Below, one piece after another: positions 10,954 through 22,883 of a stretch of DNA of 64,000 nt. Origin of the DNA: Mucidula mucida (Eukaryota > Basidiomycota > Agaricomycetes > Agaricales > Physalacriaceae). The stretch covers positions 62,001 through 126,000 of the forward strand of contig JADNYV010000002.1 in assembly GCA_015501055.1 (NCBI GenBank), written 5' to 3'. A program made the position numbers and the translations under genes. The notes under the pieces were generated by a model. That model was not told the DNA's origin and ran no database searches. It was given only the letters and a program-made list of their open reading frames with translations. How positions within the stretch are numbered: position 1 is the stretch's first letter; each line of letters begins with the position of its first letter.

Positions 10954-11212
10954 TTTACGATCTATCACGACGATGTTTGTTCGAATCTACGTTATATTCG
11001 CTACTATTTAGTTTCAGCGCGGGATACTCAACACCTTGTCCATAGACAAGCTGCGTTGATTGCTGGGCAAATGCTACATGTATTGACAGGGCGCGTATGT
11101 ACGAGATAAGTAATTTTAGAGGGACGCCTGATACGCGAGCCTAATATGGAGGGATGAATTATGTACTATATACTCTAATCTAAATAAAAGTCGGGGGGAG
11201 AATTGTAAAAAG

Positions 11213-13164
11213 CTACATATGAAAACAGACAAGTTGCGGTGAGAACATTAAAGTACAAATGCGGGATGACGAGTTGAAGGTCAGGGAAAAACTGGTGAGA
11301 TAATTACGATAATAGAGCGTCGTTTCTGTCGAAGAGTAATCTTCGTCGTCGTCATAAAGGTGTTCGTGCTCCATCTTCCCGTCGTGAGGCTCAGATTGCT
11401 GGACCTCGGGAGGTGGAGCAGAGACAGTCGAGGTCAACTCAAGACTGTTGGGAGACTCTCGCGAGGTGTAGAGAGGAAGTGGTGTGGGATCGAGTTTCCG
11501 GTCGCCGTTGGAATCGAAGAGTTGTGAATATGCGGGGAGGGCAGAAGTTTGAGTGTAAGGCGTGGAAGTGGGCATCTGCATCATCTGGGATCGCGGACGC
11601 CTAACGGTACTGAAGGCGAAACAACCGGTGGAGGAGGAGGTACATGGGCAAATTTGAGAGGAATAGCTAGTAGGGAGGGGGGATTAGTAAGTTGAATACG
11701 CATATTGAGACTTGAAGCACATACTGAAAGACAGCAACTCTTTGGCAACTCCTCACCCCCAGGGAGATCGTAACTACATACAGCGACAGGCGCATCTCAT
11801 GACGGAAGGTCAACAGAGGTGAATAGCTGGTCGCGCGCAGCCTGGGAGCCCCAATCCACTCCGATTCCTCGTCAGACTTGCATCGCGGCTCCGAGACAAC
11901 CGGAATTCGAGTCTGCAATGTGTACCACGAAGGGTTCGTGCTCTTCGCGTCGTTGGCAAAGATGTGGCAGTCGCCGACGAGTTTGTACTCGCCACACTCG
12001 TGGGCATGGAGCAGGGAGACTTCGCGCAGGTGTCCAGAGTCCTTCTTCAGCGTATGCGCGTATAAGCCCTCGTACAAGAAGCCGACGCGGTGCCCGTGAC
12101 GAAGCGGTAGGTTGGGCGGCTGTTCCGAATCGGGAGGCAAGGGGAGGCGGCGGCGAGATTCATCAGAGGGCTGGAATCTGCGGCACGGGTGAGCATCAAT
12201 TCATGCCGCTTTTGAAGGAATGGGGGACGGAACGTACCTGCACTTTTCACGCTGCACGACGTCCATGGTAAACGCATTCAACTGGAGCCTCTGACAATGC
12301 TCATCATCCAGCCCCTGGCTGCGAAGCCTTATAGTCAAAGCGACCGAGCCAGATTTTACATCAATGTATTCCGGAACACACGCAACGACTTGGATTTTGG
12401 ACAACACGCTCTGCGGTATGTGCAAGCCCTCACCGCCCGATGTCGCAAGCTTCGAGTTGACTAGGAACACCGCCTCTGGGACTTCCGTCGAGTCCAAGAA
12501 CTGCGTGTCAATAAATCGCCGCAGGTTGATCTCTTCTGTCGCGTAAAGCGTCTTGGTATGAGATCGGAAGGGCACGCAGAGCGAACTCAGGCTCCAAGAC
12601 GACGAGGCCGTGGGGTCATCGGTGGGCACGAGGACAGCAGTAGCGTCCAGCGTATATTTTATCCCAATATCATGGCTTCCATATACCGTGGAGGCGGGGA
12701 GCCACCCAGGTATGGGGATGTTGAATACGATATCCCACCGGCCTGTGATGTCATCAGCCTCGACGCCTCATTTCCCCAGGTACGCGTAGTCCACTCACAG
12801 GTCGTGTCCTCTTGGCCTTCATTCGTGATCTCCACGGGTTCGGAGGGCGCGATGTCCTTGGTTATGCTGCACAGACGAAGGGACGTGTACCCGAACTGCG
12901 GCGCAAGAACCTCGGTTTGGCCTTCCAAGGTGAGCTTGAGAGATTGGAGAAGGAAGGACGTCGTTCGACGACGTTCGAAGAGGGAGTAGGGGGTGTGCAG
13001 CAATATCGATACATGGCCGGAGAGCGAATACGCTGATCTGTGGCGGGGGAGCGGGTATCAGCAGAGGGCGGGACGAAAGCAAGTGTGGCTACGCACGAGG
13101 TATCAGGCTCCCCGTACATGTCCAGCGACGGCGCATGAGAAACTATGTTTAGAGAGACAGACAT
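11213..13164 (-). CDS. arrestin-like protein
   Basis: Alpha-arrestin-type adaptor of about 540 residues, the class that links membrane receptors and transporters to ubiquitin ligases. It starts MSVSLNIVSHAPSLDMYG. An intron joins to SAYSLSGHVSILLHTPYSLF, then LQSLKLTLEGQTEVL (arrestin N-fold). The next exon begins CRWDIVFNIPIPGWLPAS, followed by GSHDIGIKYTLDATAVL. The C-fold includes VVACVPEYIDVKSGSVALTI and FRHEMRLSLYVVTISLG. A microexon of about 23 nt (LFLSNLP) then links in frame to the disordered tail with ALPAYSQLFDSNGDRKLDP, whose PAYSQLF stretch resembles a PPxY-like ligase-docking motif. The tail ends with an acidic DDDED run. Six exons, all phases consistent. Confidence 0.8.
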
Positions 13165-13778
13165 AATCCAGGAGGTGTAGGAATAACAAGGCAAGGTCCC
13201 AGAAGATGATTATAAGCAGGTCAGGTCGTGAGGATCGTGATTAAAGTATTAGAAGGCCGGACTTGTATATAGTGGCCAAAGGGAGAACAAAAGCGAAAGC
13301 AAAGAGTACAAGGCCAAACTTGCCGCTTTAAGATCTTGAAAGGGCCCTTTGAATTGGAAACGCTGCCCGTCAACAGATGCCATGACGCGTTAAGGGCAAA
13401 AGTTAAAACGCCTTGTAACCATGTTTGGAATGTTATTATGCTGACTCCTTTTTTTGGACAATGGTCAATCGCTACAGGTCCCGACCCTGTACCTGCGGTC
13501 CTCAGCATGTTAATATTATTCTCTTTAGAGGACATCGTTTGTGTCATCAATCAAGCATCCGCGTGGGCCATTGTTCGCCACGAGAAAAGATTATTCACCG
13601 CGTCCTTCGAACAATGCGGGTGCTCACCATTGACCACGTTTATCGATCGTCAATAATTAGAATTTACACAGATTGACGTCTTGACAAGCCTGGTCGCGGC
13701 GTGGCGTTGTGAGGCGTGGTTGACACGGGTGTTTCATTGCCAAGCGCAAGCGCAATGAAATAAATGCGGAACGATGCT
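13165..13778. other. intergenic, nothing recognised
   Basis: 614 bp holding the upstream region of the arrestin-like gene and the 3' flank of BRX1. Short frames only, without motifs. Confidence 0.4.
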
Positions 13779-14892
13779 CTACGCGAAAACTTTGGACACG
13801 GCTAATTCATCCTCGTCTCGCTGTCGTTGTTCCTTCCGCCGCGAACTGTCCTGTTCGGCGTCCTTGCGAACGTTGTATTTCTTCGCGTGTTCCTGTCTGA
13901 TACTGGAACGAACCGCGGCAGGCGAAACGAATTCTAGGATGGAAAAAAATTAGACGCGCACGACAATTATTCAGTGATTCTGACCTGGATTCGAGTAAAC
14001 TGTAGCCCCATTGAACGCGCCTTCGAATATCCGGATGGGCGTCAATACGAACCGAGGGCCGATCTCCACCAGTGTCGTTTCTGGAGGCCCGTTAGGCTGC
14101 AGTGGGTCCTTCTCAAGGATCTACATGCGAAAATATGAGGATATATCGAGCGGACAATGGGGCTTCGCAACGCGGACCTGAAAATTTCGGAACCATATCT
14201 TGCTGTCGACGATGGAGAACGTAAGGATGTGGTCAATGAAGGGCTTCGCCCGTCGGGCGGTAGAAGGGACACCAAATATCTGTTACAACATCGTTTTAAT
14301 CTCTCTCACACGAAGGAAGAAGGAAACCAACATGTGTGAAAAGCTCTTTTGTAAGCTTGCCCCATTCAGTATCTTCAAAGGCTTTATCGAAACTGAGTAG
14401 ACCTCTGCTGCCTTTTAAGCAATTTCCCGTCATTTTCAGCTCGTCCATCGTATGGATATTCTGGACGTGCATCTTGATTGATGGCCCGTTCGGTGTCTTG
14501 GCGGCCCAAAGATACAAGTCTTCGTGTCTGCGAGCTTCAAAATAGAGCGCGTTGTTGCAATTGTTCAAGTCCGCCAATTCTGGTAAGAGGTGGAGCTGTG
14601 ATTTTGAGTCAAGCTTTGAATCTGCATGCGATGTTAATTGACGCGAGTTGTAGAAACATGAGGACACACCTTTCTTGACATGGGGTAGTAAAGCCTCTAT
14701 ATCGCTCATGAGATGCCGCATTCGATGAGTGACTCCGCGAGATGAGAGCAGGAGCACCCGCTGTTTGTTTTTCTTCGGCTTGGGTGCAGAGGCCGCAATT
14801 TCGTCGTCGATGTCCATGGCATCGGCTTTTCGCTTCCCTTTCAGATCTGCTTGAGCAGCATTCTTCTTTTGGGCTTTGAGGATTGAGGCCAT
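13779..14892 (-). CDS. BRX1: ribosome biogenesis protein BRX1
   Basis: Nucleolar Brix-domain protein needed for 60S subunit assembly. The N-terminus is a Lys-rich nuclear/nucleolar segment (KKNAAQADLKGKRKADAMD). The Brix domain follows: RVLLLSSRGVTHRMRHLMSD (sigma-70-like motif), LLPHVKKDSKLDSK, DLNNCNNALYFEARRHEDLY, WAAKTPNGPSIKMHVQNIHT, GLLSFDKAFEDTEWGKL, then IFGVPSTARRAKPFIDHILT, IWFRNFQ and ETTLVEIGPRFVLTPIRIFE. The C-terminal tail is charged and ends ELAVSKVFA. Introns after HVKK (phase 1), KELFTH, RNFQ and YSNP all keep frame. Length about 300 residues, normal for the family. Confidence 0.92.
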
Positions 14893-15098
14893 CCTTGGAG
14901 CAATCTGCCAGTGAAGGTCGAAATGAGAGCCTCAAAATTTTGATCAGATGACATATGCAATCGGACCGGATATATCCGCACGTCGCAAGGAAAATACAGT
15001 TGTTGGTCGATACATTAGGCCAGATTAGATACAAACACTAAATGAAAGCAACAATTATATCTAGAGTAGCACTTTTATCACCATTCTCCAACAATCAA

Positions 15099-16342
15099 CT
15101 AATGTGCTTTGCCATTCGTAATCTTGCCATTGCCATTGGCACTGACGCCTTTGGAGACAGGCTTCTTAGTCGCTTGTTCGCCCGAAAAGCGACTTGAGAT
15201 AGACTTGATCATTTTACCGAACCTATGTACAGCATGAGAGTTGAAAGGATTGAATAATGCAAGTCGTACCAAAGGACGTTGAGGGTATTGAGCACGATGT
15301 TGCCACCGAGGTATATGCCGATGTATAACAGAGGTATCTGGTCTCTAACGTCGTATAGTGTATACACAAAACTCGTCGACTAATGGGCGATTAGCGTACA
15401 GGATTGAAATAAAGGTAGATACTTACAACATATAGCCCGCCGTACACTAGACGCATGACGAAGAATGCGACGAGAAGACATAGACCGTTGATCAATTGGA
15501 ACGTACTTCCAGTGCGGTTCGTCTTGTCAAGGAACCTGTCATAACATCAATGACAGTGTTGTTCTTTTCGCGTTAGACGTACCAATGAATGTTCAGAAAG
15601 AAGGTGCTTCTGCGGGCATACTCAAAAACCTGGTTTTGAGTTATAACATTGAAACGCACGTCTCCCAAAGCAGACACCTGGCTGCATAGTAGGCAAGAAA
15701 CGGTTTCTGCAAAAGACTGATGAGACCGCGCTTGGATAACGCGAAAACGACGCGCACAAATGAGCCGACATAGATCGCGAGGCACGCGAGACCTAGATCG
15801 TCGTAAGTGCTGTCCAGGTCGCGTTACCCGAAATCCAACACACCATGAAGCACAAATCCAAGGTCTATGAAATTTATGATGGCATCCAGAGTATCCCAGA
15901 GAAAATAGCTGCGTGAAAAAAAAGGTCAGAACCATTACCACTGTCGAAAGATTGATAGTAATTTAGATGCTTACCCACTAGCAACGGCAGTCAGCAGTCC
16001 GACTTGTTCGTTCCATCCAAACGCCTTGTCATCTTCCAGCTCCTGCAAGTTCAACGCCCTCACCGCGAGGGGAATGATCACCACAACATGTGCCTGCGAA
16101 ACGACGTGTATACACCTTGTAAATTCAGCCCAATTTCACACAACTCAGAACCGAACGACGTACCAGTTATTCCGCGCCCGTCTACTCATTTTCCCGTATG
16201 TTTCGGGGAAGAGCCATAGACTGACAACGGGAGCAATTACCAGATGTATAAACGTGAAAAAGGCAGCGCTGTAGAGTAGGGCGGGGAGATGGGGGGTAAG
16301 GCGCGTGAGGCCGGCGGCCTCAATAGCCAGCTCGAGGTTCAT
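15099..16342 (-). CDS. TLC-domain membrane protein, copy 2
   Basis: Paralogue of the gene at 9523-10953, same family and segment order. N-terminus MNLELAIEAAGLTRLTPHLP, first helix AAFFTFIHLVIAPVVSLWLF, then ETYGKMSRRARNNW, CIHVVSQAHVVVIIPLAVRA, LEDDKAFGWNEQVGLLTAV, YFLWDTLDAIINFIDLGFVL, LACLAIYVGSF, KPFLAYYAARCLLWETSTFF, LNIHWFLDKTNRTG, FFVMRLVYGGLYV, and LNVLWFGKMIKSISSRF. The tail is Gly/Asn/Lys-rich and ends NGKAH, lacking the longer tail of copy 1. Intron positions match copy 1 (NN|W, S|GYF, LNIH|W, L|WF), which supports ancestral duplication. It is transcribed away from the metaxin-like gene. Confidence 0.87.
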
Positions 16343-16648
16343 GGGAGTTTGGGGAAGAGCGGGCTATACGTGGTGAGATGGCGAGACACATTACATACAG
16401 ACCCGGGTGAAATACACGCAGTTCCGGCAGTCGGTCAGTGTCATGCATTCTGACACTCTAGGCCGCCCTGCCGGCAGGCGGTAGATTGAGCTTTGAGACA
16501 GCTGCATGTCTGCTCAATCTTTTAAGATAATAATGCGCCAGGACGAACGAATGATCACGTAGTTTATGGACGAGGACGATAACCCAAAAAGGCAACGGCG
16601 AGTCGCGACGCATCATTTGCATTCCCGATTTGGACTGTCCCAAAAGGA

Positions 16649-17610
16649 ATGCAAGTACCATCATTCGTCAAGCAGGCGCTCGCGCCCTTCCCGCTACACA
16701 CCTACCCTCCCATACGCCCGAAACGGAAACAAAGCCAGCACCCAACCCTCTGGATTCACCCGCCCAATGCGTCGGATGGTGTACTGAGCGCGGACGTCGA
16801 GTGCCTCAAATGGCAGGCGTATCTCGCCCTCCGTGGCGTGTCGGGGCTCTGTATACGCACCGACGTCGATGCACAGGGATCGTTGGACGGTCGGCTTCCG
16901 TGTCTGCAAGCGCCATTGGAGGGCAGTGTCAGCAAACCGGGTGAAGATAATTTGGATCTGCATGCAGCACATCATATTCCGGGATGGGCGGATGCCAAAC
17001 TAGGACAGACGGAAGACGACCCGCTTGAAGGGTATAGGAGCGAGGCGGCGCGAGATGAGAGTCGGGCTTGGGTCTCGTTGCTCGAAGGCAATGTTCATGC
17101 TGCACTAGTGCGTATACAACGCTTGCTTCTGCCTCTGTTTATTGACTGCTTTCTAGTTACTGGCCCAGCCGACACCGTCATTTCTGTTCTCCGTTTTTGG
17201 CTTTGATACGGGTGCAAAGACGCGTCCCATAGAGTCTATTTTGACGCCACCTCCTCCTCCGCGGACTGGTATCACGTCCCTTTTGCCTCCCCTGCCCGTC
17301 TTTGGCTTTCAGATACCTCAGGAATCGGTCGCAGCGCGGTACCAAGATGCTGTCAGTGCGCTATCGGAACGACTGGGCACTGATCGCTGGTTTCTGGGCT
17401 CAGAGTATGTTCAATCCTTCTGGATTTCTTGTTCTGACTTGTTATAGTTCACCGACACCTCTCGACGCCCTCGTTTTCGCGTATCTGCACTGCATTTTGA
17501 ACTTGAAGGATGGATCTGTCAGGCAGGAAGTGACGCGACGAGTCAACCTAGTTGCTTGGGAATATCGCGTTCGCAGCCAAGTCATCGGTGCATTTACAAG
17601 GACATATTGA
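16649..17610 (+). CDS. metaxin/SAM37-like mitochondrial import protein
   Basis: Probable outer-membrane sorting-and-assembly factor of the metaxin/Tom37 group. It starts MQVPSFVKQALAPFPLHTYP; the PLHTYPP motif and TLWIH fit the N-terminal thioredoxin-like half of metaxins, followed by CLKWQAYLAL. Two introns (about 17110-17157 and 17406-17448) join LLEGNVHAAL to LLAQPTPSFLFSVF and RWFLGS to DSPTPLDALVFAYLHCILNL. The PTPLDALVFAYLHCIL stretch and the closing VNLVAWEYRVRSQVIGAF match the GST-C half. Length about 290 residues. No clear C-terminal anchor is seen. The family call rests on motif order and is less certain than for neighbours. Confidence 0.6.
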
Positions 17611-17615
17611 GTTGA

Positions 17616-18347
17616 TTATGATACACGCTCTTCTATGTGAAATTCCACTGGTGCCGGACTGGTCGCAGCTTCACCGTATGTCAGTAAGCCGACATGAGGC
17701 ATCAAGTTGTACTTGAGCGTGTAGTTTGCTGCCGGTACTCCACTATTATCCTCTTGTAAGTAGGGAACAACGAAGAACTTGTTACATACCGGAACTGGCG
17801 CGATAACTCTTTAAAGTGATACTTGTTTTTACCGACGACGTTGACGATGGCGTCCTCCTTTCTCCTCACAATACGGTCCCAAATCACGACTTCATTTAGA
17901 ACCTGTGGGAGAAGTGTAAGAGGACGTTATACAGCAGTCCAAGATCCACATACACCCTGGGTATTTTCGTATTCTGCCTCTAGATAGAGAAACAATTGCT
18001 TCGTGTTCCAGTTGAATAATGGGGTCAAGTCTACAATAAAGTTGAGGTGCCATCCAACACGAACAGGGATGGAAGCGCACCAGCACTGATGTTGAAGTTA
18101 ACAAAAGCCATTTCCTGCTTTTGACGGGGGTATCTCTGGAGCTTTGCCGGATATCTATGATTCAACATGAGTATATCTGTCGCCAATAAAGCAGCGAACC
18201 ATACACTTTAACGGATGCAATGGCGAGGTCGCCTTTGGGATCTGCGGTGAAGACGAATGAGGAGAGTGCAATGGCTCCGAGAAGGCACATCAAGCACGAC
18301 GAGAGAAAGGCGGAGACATTGTTTATTCTCGAGATGATACTGTGCAT
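17616..18347 (-). CDS. SPC3: signal peptidase complex subunit 3
   Basis: Accessory subunit (SPC22/23 type) of the ER signal peptidase. Single N-terminal membrane anchor: MHSIISRINNVSAFLSSCLM then CLLGAIALSSFVFTADPKGD. The luminal domain contains ASVKVYPAKLQRYPRQKQEM, AFVNFNISADLTPLFNWNTK, QLFLYLEAEYENTQG, VLNEVVIWDRIVRRKEDAIV, KNKYHFKELSRQFRGVPAAN and YTLKYNLMPHVGLL. All four introns fit once the first donor is taken as GTATGG (KV|YP). About 180 residues, normal size. I chose Met at 18347 because homologues start with MHS; an in-frame Met lies 8 codons upstream. It shares a 102-bp bidirectional promoter with the CSM1-like gene. Confidence 0.9.
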
Positions 18348-18449
18348 GATGTGGGAGGAAGGCGAAGACACGTATGGTCTAGATCGGGAAAGTACCGTTA
18401 CGCTACGCGTCGTCTGTCACAGTTTCAACGCGCTTTCTCCTTTTCCGCC

Positions 18450-19972
18450 ATGAGCGACAATTCATCCCTCGGTGCGCGCGCTACCTCGAATATACTCCTT
18501 GTTTATTCAGTGTTTTATTTTTTTTATTTACAGGAGGACTTGGCTCGTCGACACCTAGAAGGGCTCGTGGGAGCGCAGCCACTGCTGGACCATCATCCAA
18601 GCCCGCGCCACGGGCAGCTAAGCGCCGGAAACGATCCCCCAGCATAGAGTACGAATCGGGGAATGAAGGCAATCCGGTCATCATCGAGGGCGAGGAGGAC
18701 GTCCGCCCTGCCAAATCGGGCGCGGGAACCAAAGCCCCTACGACGAATGGGGTCAACGCAAAAGGAAAGGGCAAGGAGAAGGCTACTCGCGTTGCAAAAA
18801 AGACGGCCCAGTCTCGAGTGATGGATATTGATGGTTCGGATGAGGAGGGAAATCAGTCAGAGTTGAAGCGCTTACGACAAGAATTGGAGGCGGTTAGTCT
18901 CCCAAAATTCCTCACATAGCAGTTCTCTCAATGCTTCTAGGCTCAATCGCGTACGGACCAGCTATCGCGTCAGGTGGAAGAAATGATTCGCGCACGACAG
19001 ACGGAACCAGAAGCGCTGTTTAAGGAATACCGGGACATTGCTGATAAACGGATGGAAGGTTCATTTTCCTCCCGTTTCATTGTAGTTTTGAATTTGACGC
19101 CTTGCCTAGATCAACAGACCCTCATTGACCAGTTGACGTTGACATTAGCAAAAACCGAACCATTGATGAAAAACGGAAAGAGCAACGTCTTACAGCTTCT
19201 CACGCGCGAGGCGGCAGACGAAGAGCAGAGGATTCTCGAGCGCGAAAGGGACAAGTACAAGCGTCAGCTTGATGAACAAAGCAAGACCATCTCCGATTTG
19301 AACAAGCGCACGTCCGAGATGGAACAAGAGCGTGAGTTGCTTACTTTCATTCGATTCTGAAACTCAGTAAATGGTCTAGTCCGCCGAACGGCTGCGGAGC
19401 TCGACGCAGAAGTAAAGCGATCAAAAGCTCTCGCCACACAGAATATTCGCCCGCCAGGATCTGCTCAGCGCCATGGAAGAGCCTTGGGATCAGATGATCC
19501 CAAATATTCAACTACGATCAAATTCTACGAGGATCTCACTGACCTGCTCGTTACAAATGTCCGCTTTGAAAAGTGCAAATTTGACGAGAACCCAGAGGAA
19601 GACAGTATACTTTCATGCGTATATACGTACACGGACAAGAACGATCCGGGTTTAACACATAGTATGTTTGTTGTTCGCTTTTCGATCTCGCTTGGGTTCT
19701 TACCCGCGCGTTAGGTCTTACGTTCACTCTACGGCTCTGTCATGACGAGGACAAGGATGCAGGAGAGCTGGTCCCGCAGTCATGTATGCACCCAAAGAAC
19801 TGATAAAGAGACGCCGGAGTTTGTCCAAGCGCTGGATTTCCTGGCGGGCCCTTTTTCTTTCAGGAAAGAGCAGCTACAGATGTTCACTGTGACGCTATCC
19901 GAGCAGATAGGAAAGGTTCTCTCACCCGAAGAGGACGAGGAAGAAGTCGAAGTCGAAATCGTTGGCGATTAG
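18450..19972 (+). CDS. CSM1: CSM1/Pcs1-type chromosome segregation protein
   Basis: Monopolin/kinetochore cross-linking subunit. A short first exon (MSDNSSL) joins a basic disordered region with RAAKRRKRSPSIEYESGNEG. A long coiled coil follows (QSELKKLRQ-like, then EEQRILERERDKYKRQLDEQ and SDLNKRTSEMEQE). The C-terminal globular domain (PF12539-like) reads STTIKFYEDLTDLLVTNVRF, EDSILSCVYTYTDKNDPGL, SLTFTLRLCHDEDKDAGELV and, after a frame problem, ETPEFVQALDFLAGPFSFRK. Between 19780 and 19805 the frame shifts twice by one base (at TCATGTAT and CTGATAAAG); each is cured by doubling a G and no intron fits. Either sequence error or a recently broken gene. Ends with an acidic tail. Confidence 0.8.
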
Positions 19973-20119
19973 TGGGATACCCCGACAGGACTTTGGATAT
20001 ACTGACATCTTTTTTCTATTTACTTCTAATGTTACAGGATTTCTTGTGTTGCCGTTTGGTGCGTTCGATGAATTAGTGTTGTGGTATCCCATTCTGAGTC
20101 TATAGATCAGGTAAACATG

Positions 20120-22636
20120 TTACTTATCGCGCTCGAGCTCTGGGACGTTGACGCCTGCTATCGACCATGAATGGACCGCCTTCCGGTCGTTAATGCGCAC
20201 GGCATTCTGTACCGCCGTGTAGGCAAAGGTCTCGTCGGAACCTCCCACCCTCCCGCCTGCTTGCACCAGTGCTTCTACGACATCGTGATGTCCTTGTCGT
20301 GCGGCCTACTTTCCGTCAGAACAAGTCACAGACGAGGGGAGACTATGAGCTCACGTAGTACACTGACGTGTGGCCCAAACTGTCCCGCAGATGTACCAAC
20401 GCGCCGGATTGGAGTAGGAGGTTGACGATGTCCAAAGACCCGTTCAGCGCTGCGACGTGCAAGGGTGACTTCCCTGATCCCAACTCCAACGCATTCACTA
20501 TCCCGCCACCGATATTACCATACTGTGGCGCATGGCTCGCCGTGGTTACCAACGAGTCACCGTCTGCTTCCGTTCCAGCCGAGGATGCAGAAGCGAGACA
20601 AAATGCGATGCTCTCGGCGTCGTTTCTTGCTACAGCGAGATGAATGAGGAACGGTAGCAGAATGGCTTCTGTCGAGGCAGCTTCCGCGGCAGTCCAGGAC
20701 CACGGCGCTGCCGCATTTTGAGTCGCTTCGTCGAGTGTCGGCGTAGACAATGTGATTTTGGGGAGAGCAGATGGCGTTTGGGACAACTTCATGAACTGTG
20801 ATAGTACATCTTGGAATTTATCGAGGTTTTGGTCTATGGTGCGTTGACTGGGGGTTGCGACGGATGGTCGTGTGAGTTCGCCGCGGAGGGGCGTCCCATG
20901 AGCTTTCGTACTTCATCAGTTGTGAGTTCGGGTTTAGACAGGAGATAGCTGAGTTTTGTTAGAGCACACTGGTGAGATGTCAATATGGCAGTTTGTTGTT
21001 AACACCAAGGAAGACTGCATACCTCTGGCGTCATGTCGGCACCTGGGACTACGCCGACTTGAAGCAACGTTCGTCCAGTTTCATAGGCATCCGATACAGA
21101 CCCTTTCGTGCACTGCGATATAGCGACGACGACAACGCCCCGCTCACAGGCGTCTTTGAGGGCTTGCATCAGATCTTTGCGTTGCGGTGCATTTCCAGCG
21201 CCAAAGGTCTCCAAAATAACACCGCGCATGGGAGGCATGAAGAATGCCTTGACCGTAGCAGCTGTGATACCGGGGAACAGTCGTAAGTAGCTGTTCCCAT
21301 CCATGTCAATTACCGAGTACGGAGGGGGGAGGGAATCTGACACACCGACGTGGGGACTCATATCTAATACAGGGTACGTCAATCTCCGAGAGAAGAAAGT
21401 TGGAAAGTTCCCTACGTTTATACGCGCGGAATCGACGCAGACTGGTCTGCCGAATGACATCGTTCCAGTTCACAACGATGTCGATGCCAACTGTGGAAAC
21501 GATGATGAACTTGTATTTTGGGGGTCTGCGAAGAGTATCGTTTTACCGTTAACCAGCGGGGCAAAGTTGGGACTATCGAAGGCCCGCAAATCGAAAGAAG
21601 ACATTTTCGATACCCTACTTCCGCGGAACAGTGTGTGATTGAAGTACAGACAGCATTCTGTTCTGTGAATCAGTGATACTACGCCGAAGTACAAACCACA
21701 GTCTTCAAGTACCTGGTATAATATAGTGACCTGCAACAGTCAATGCACCCATTAGGTTATCCGTGGCGTCATTACGCAGTTGAGAGAGTGGTATCTGAGC
21801 ACCAGTTATAATCTGCAGTATGATGGTCGTGAAGACATTGGTCACTAAAAAGCATACCCTTCACCTACCACAGTCTTGCCTAGATCCTCCAACAAGAAAG
21901 AGAGGGCACTCGAGGTATATGACATGGTATCCGTGCCATGAAGAACGACAAACGCATCAAAGGTGGCGTAGTTCAGTTCAATCTCAGACGCGATTCGAAT
22001 CCAATCTATACTCGTCAGATAAACAATGCCAGCGGCGATTGGAGCGAGTACCACCTTCAATTTCGATGTTGCTACTGTCCAGAAGGGGATTCCACTAAAT
22101 ACCAACCATGAATTTGACTGCAGTACTAAAGCGCGCAAAAAAATGAAATGCACCTCCAAGATCGCGTAGCGGATGGACTTGTTGCCCGTCCCACCGGGAA
22201 CCGCGCTTCGAGGAGTGACGAGACTGGGCACCTGAGCCTCGTACACGTTCTCCGAAACTTGAATGCACGAAGGATGGCCGGCGCCAGACGGCTTTTGATT
22301 CGGAAGCTGCAGGTCCATTGATGGGTGCCCGATCGGTCTGCACGAACGAACGGGCAAAGTGGGCTGCGGCGGAGAAGGCGTCTGCGTTCCCAAAGGACTT
22401 GACCGCCCACTGTTTGTACTAGTGCTCCACTCCCTGAAGCCTTGGACAGAGCCCGAGTTGGAGAAGAGCGAGTTTTGGAGAGGATCGTGGAAGCGAGTCT
22501 GGCTTCTCAGTGTTTCCGTTAAGAAGTAGGGTTCGGGGACGTATCCTTGATTACCGACGAGCATTCCTATGGTGCCGCCAGTGTAGATTACGAGCACTTT
22601 GGACTCATCCATCATATGGGATGTTGAGGGGTCCAT
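20120..22636 (-). CDS. L-asparaginase with ankyrin-repeat tail
   Basis: Cytosolic type I asparaginase, hydrolysing Asn to Asp and ammonia. The N-terminus has the first catalytic-Thr motif, LVIYTGGTIGMLVGNQGYVP. A ~130-residue Ser/Pro-rich insertion follows before KSIRYAILE-WNPLLDSSNI. Then EIELNYATFDAFVVLHGTDT (second Thr motif HGTDT), SYTSSALSFLLEDLGKTV, ITGAQIPLSQLRNDATDNLM, FNHTLFRGSRVSKMSS, VGIDIVVNWNDVIRQTSLRR, DMSPHVGVSD and RGVILETFGAGNAP. The C-terminal half has ankyrin units (SPLHVAALNGSLDIVNLLLQ; AARQGHHDVVEALVQAGG). In the linker at plus-strand 20888-20891 (GGGG) the frame breaks unless one G is added (CRWD-unrelated; expected GRPLRGELTRPSV). A run of about 10 introns. Last residues ELERDK. 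Confidence 0.88.
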
Positions 22637-22883
22637 TCTGGTAGAGTTACAGCTGGTGGGGGTCAGTTACTGGCAGAACGGATTAGAAAAACTTCGACAA
22701 GAGCTGGTTCTCGTGATAAGATGCGATCAGCACGCCACTCACGTGGTTATCTGTAACATCCGCCACTGGCGCGTTCCGAGTCCAAGTACTACACATCTTC
22801 ATTCACAATGTAGCTACACTTACATTCCATACAACATCTTCAATGAAAGTACACTATAATGATCGTGGTATCACATTGACGAT

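Noticed and set aside
21361..21460. Frame break in the middle of asparaginase
   Set aside because: Using the TCGGAG acceptor gives a 40-nt intron and the expected ALTYPVLDMSPHVGV junction in frame.
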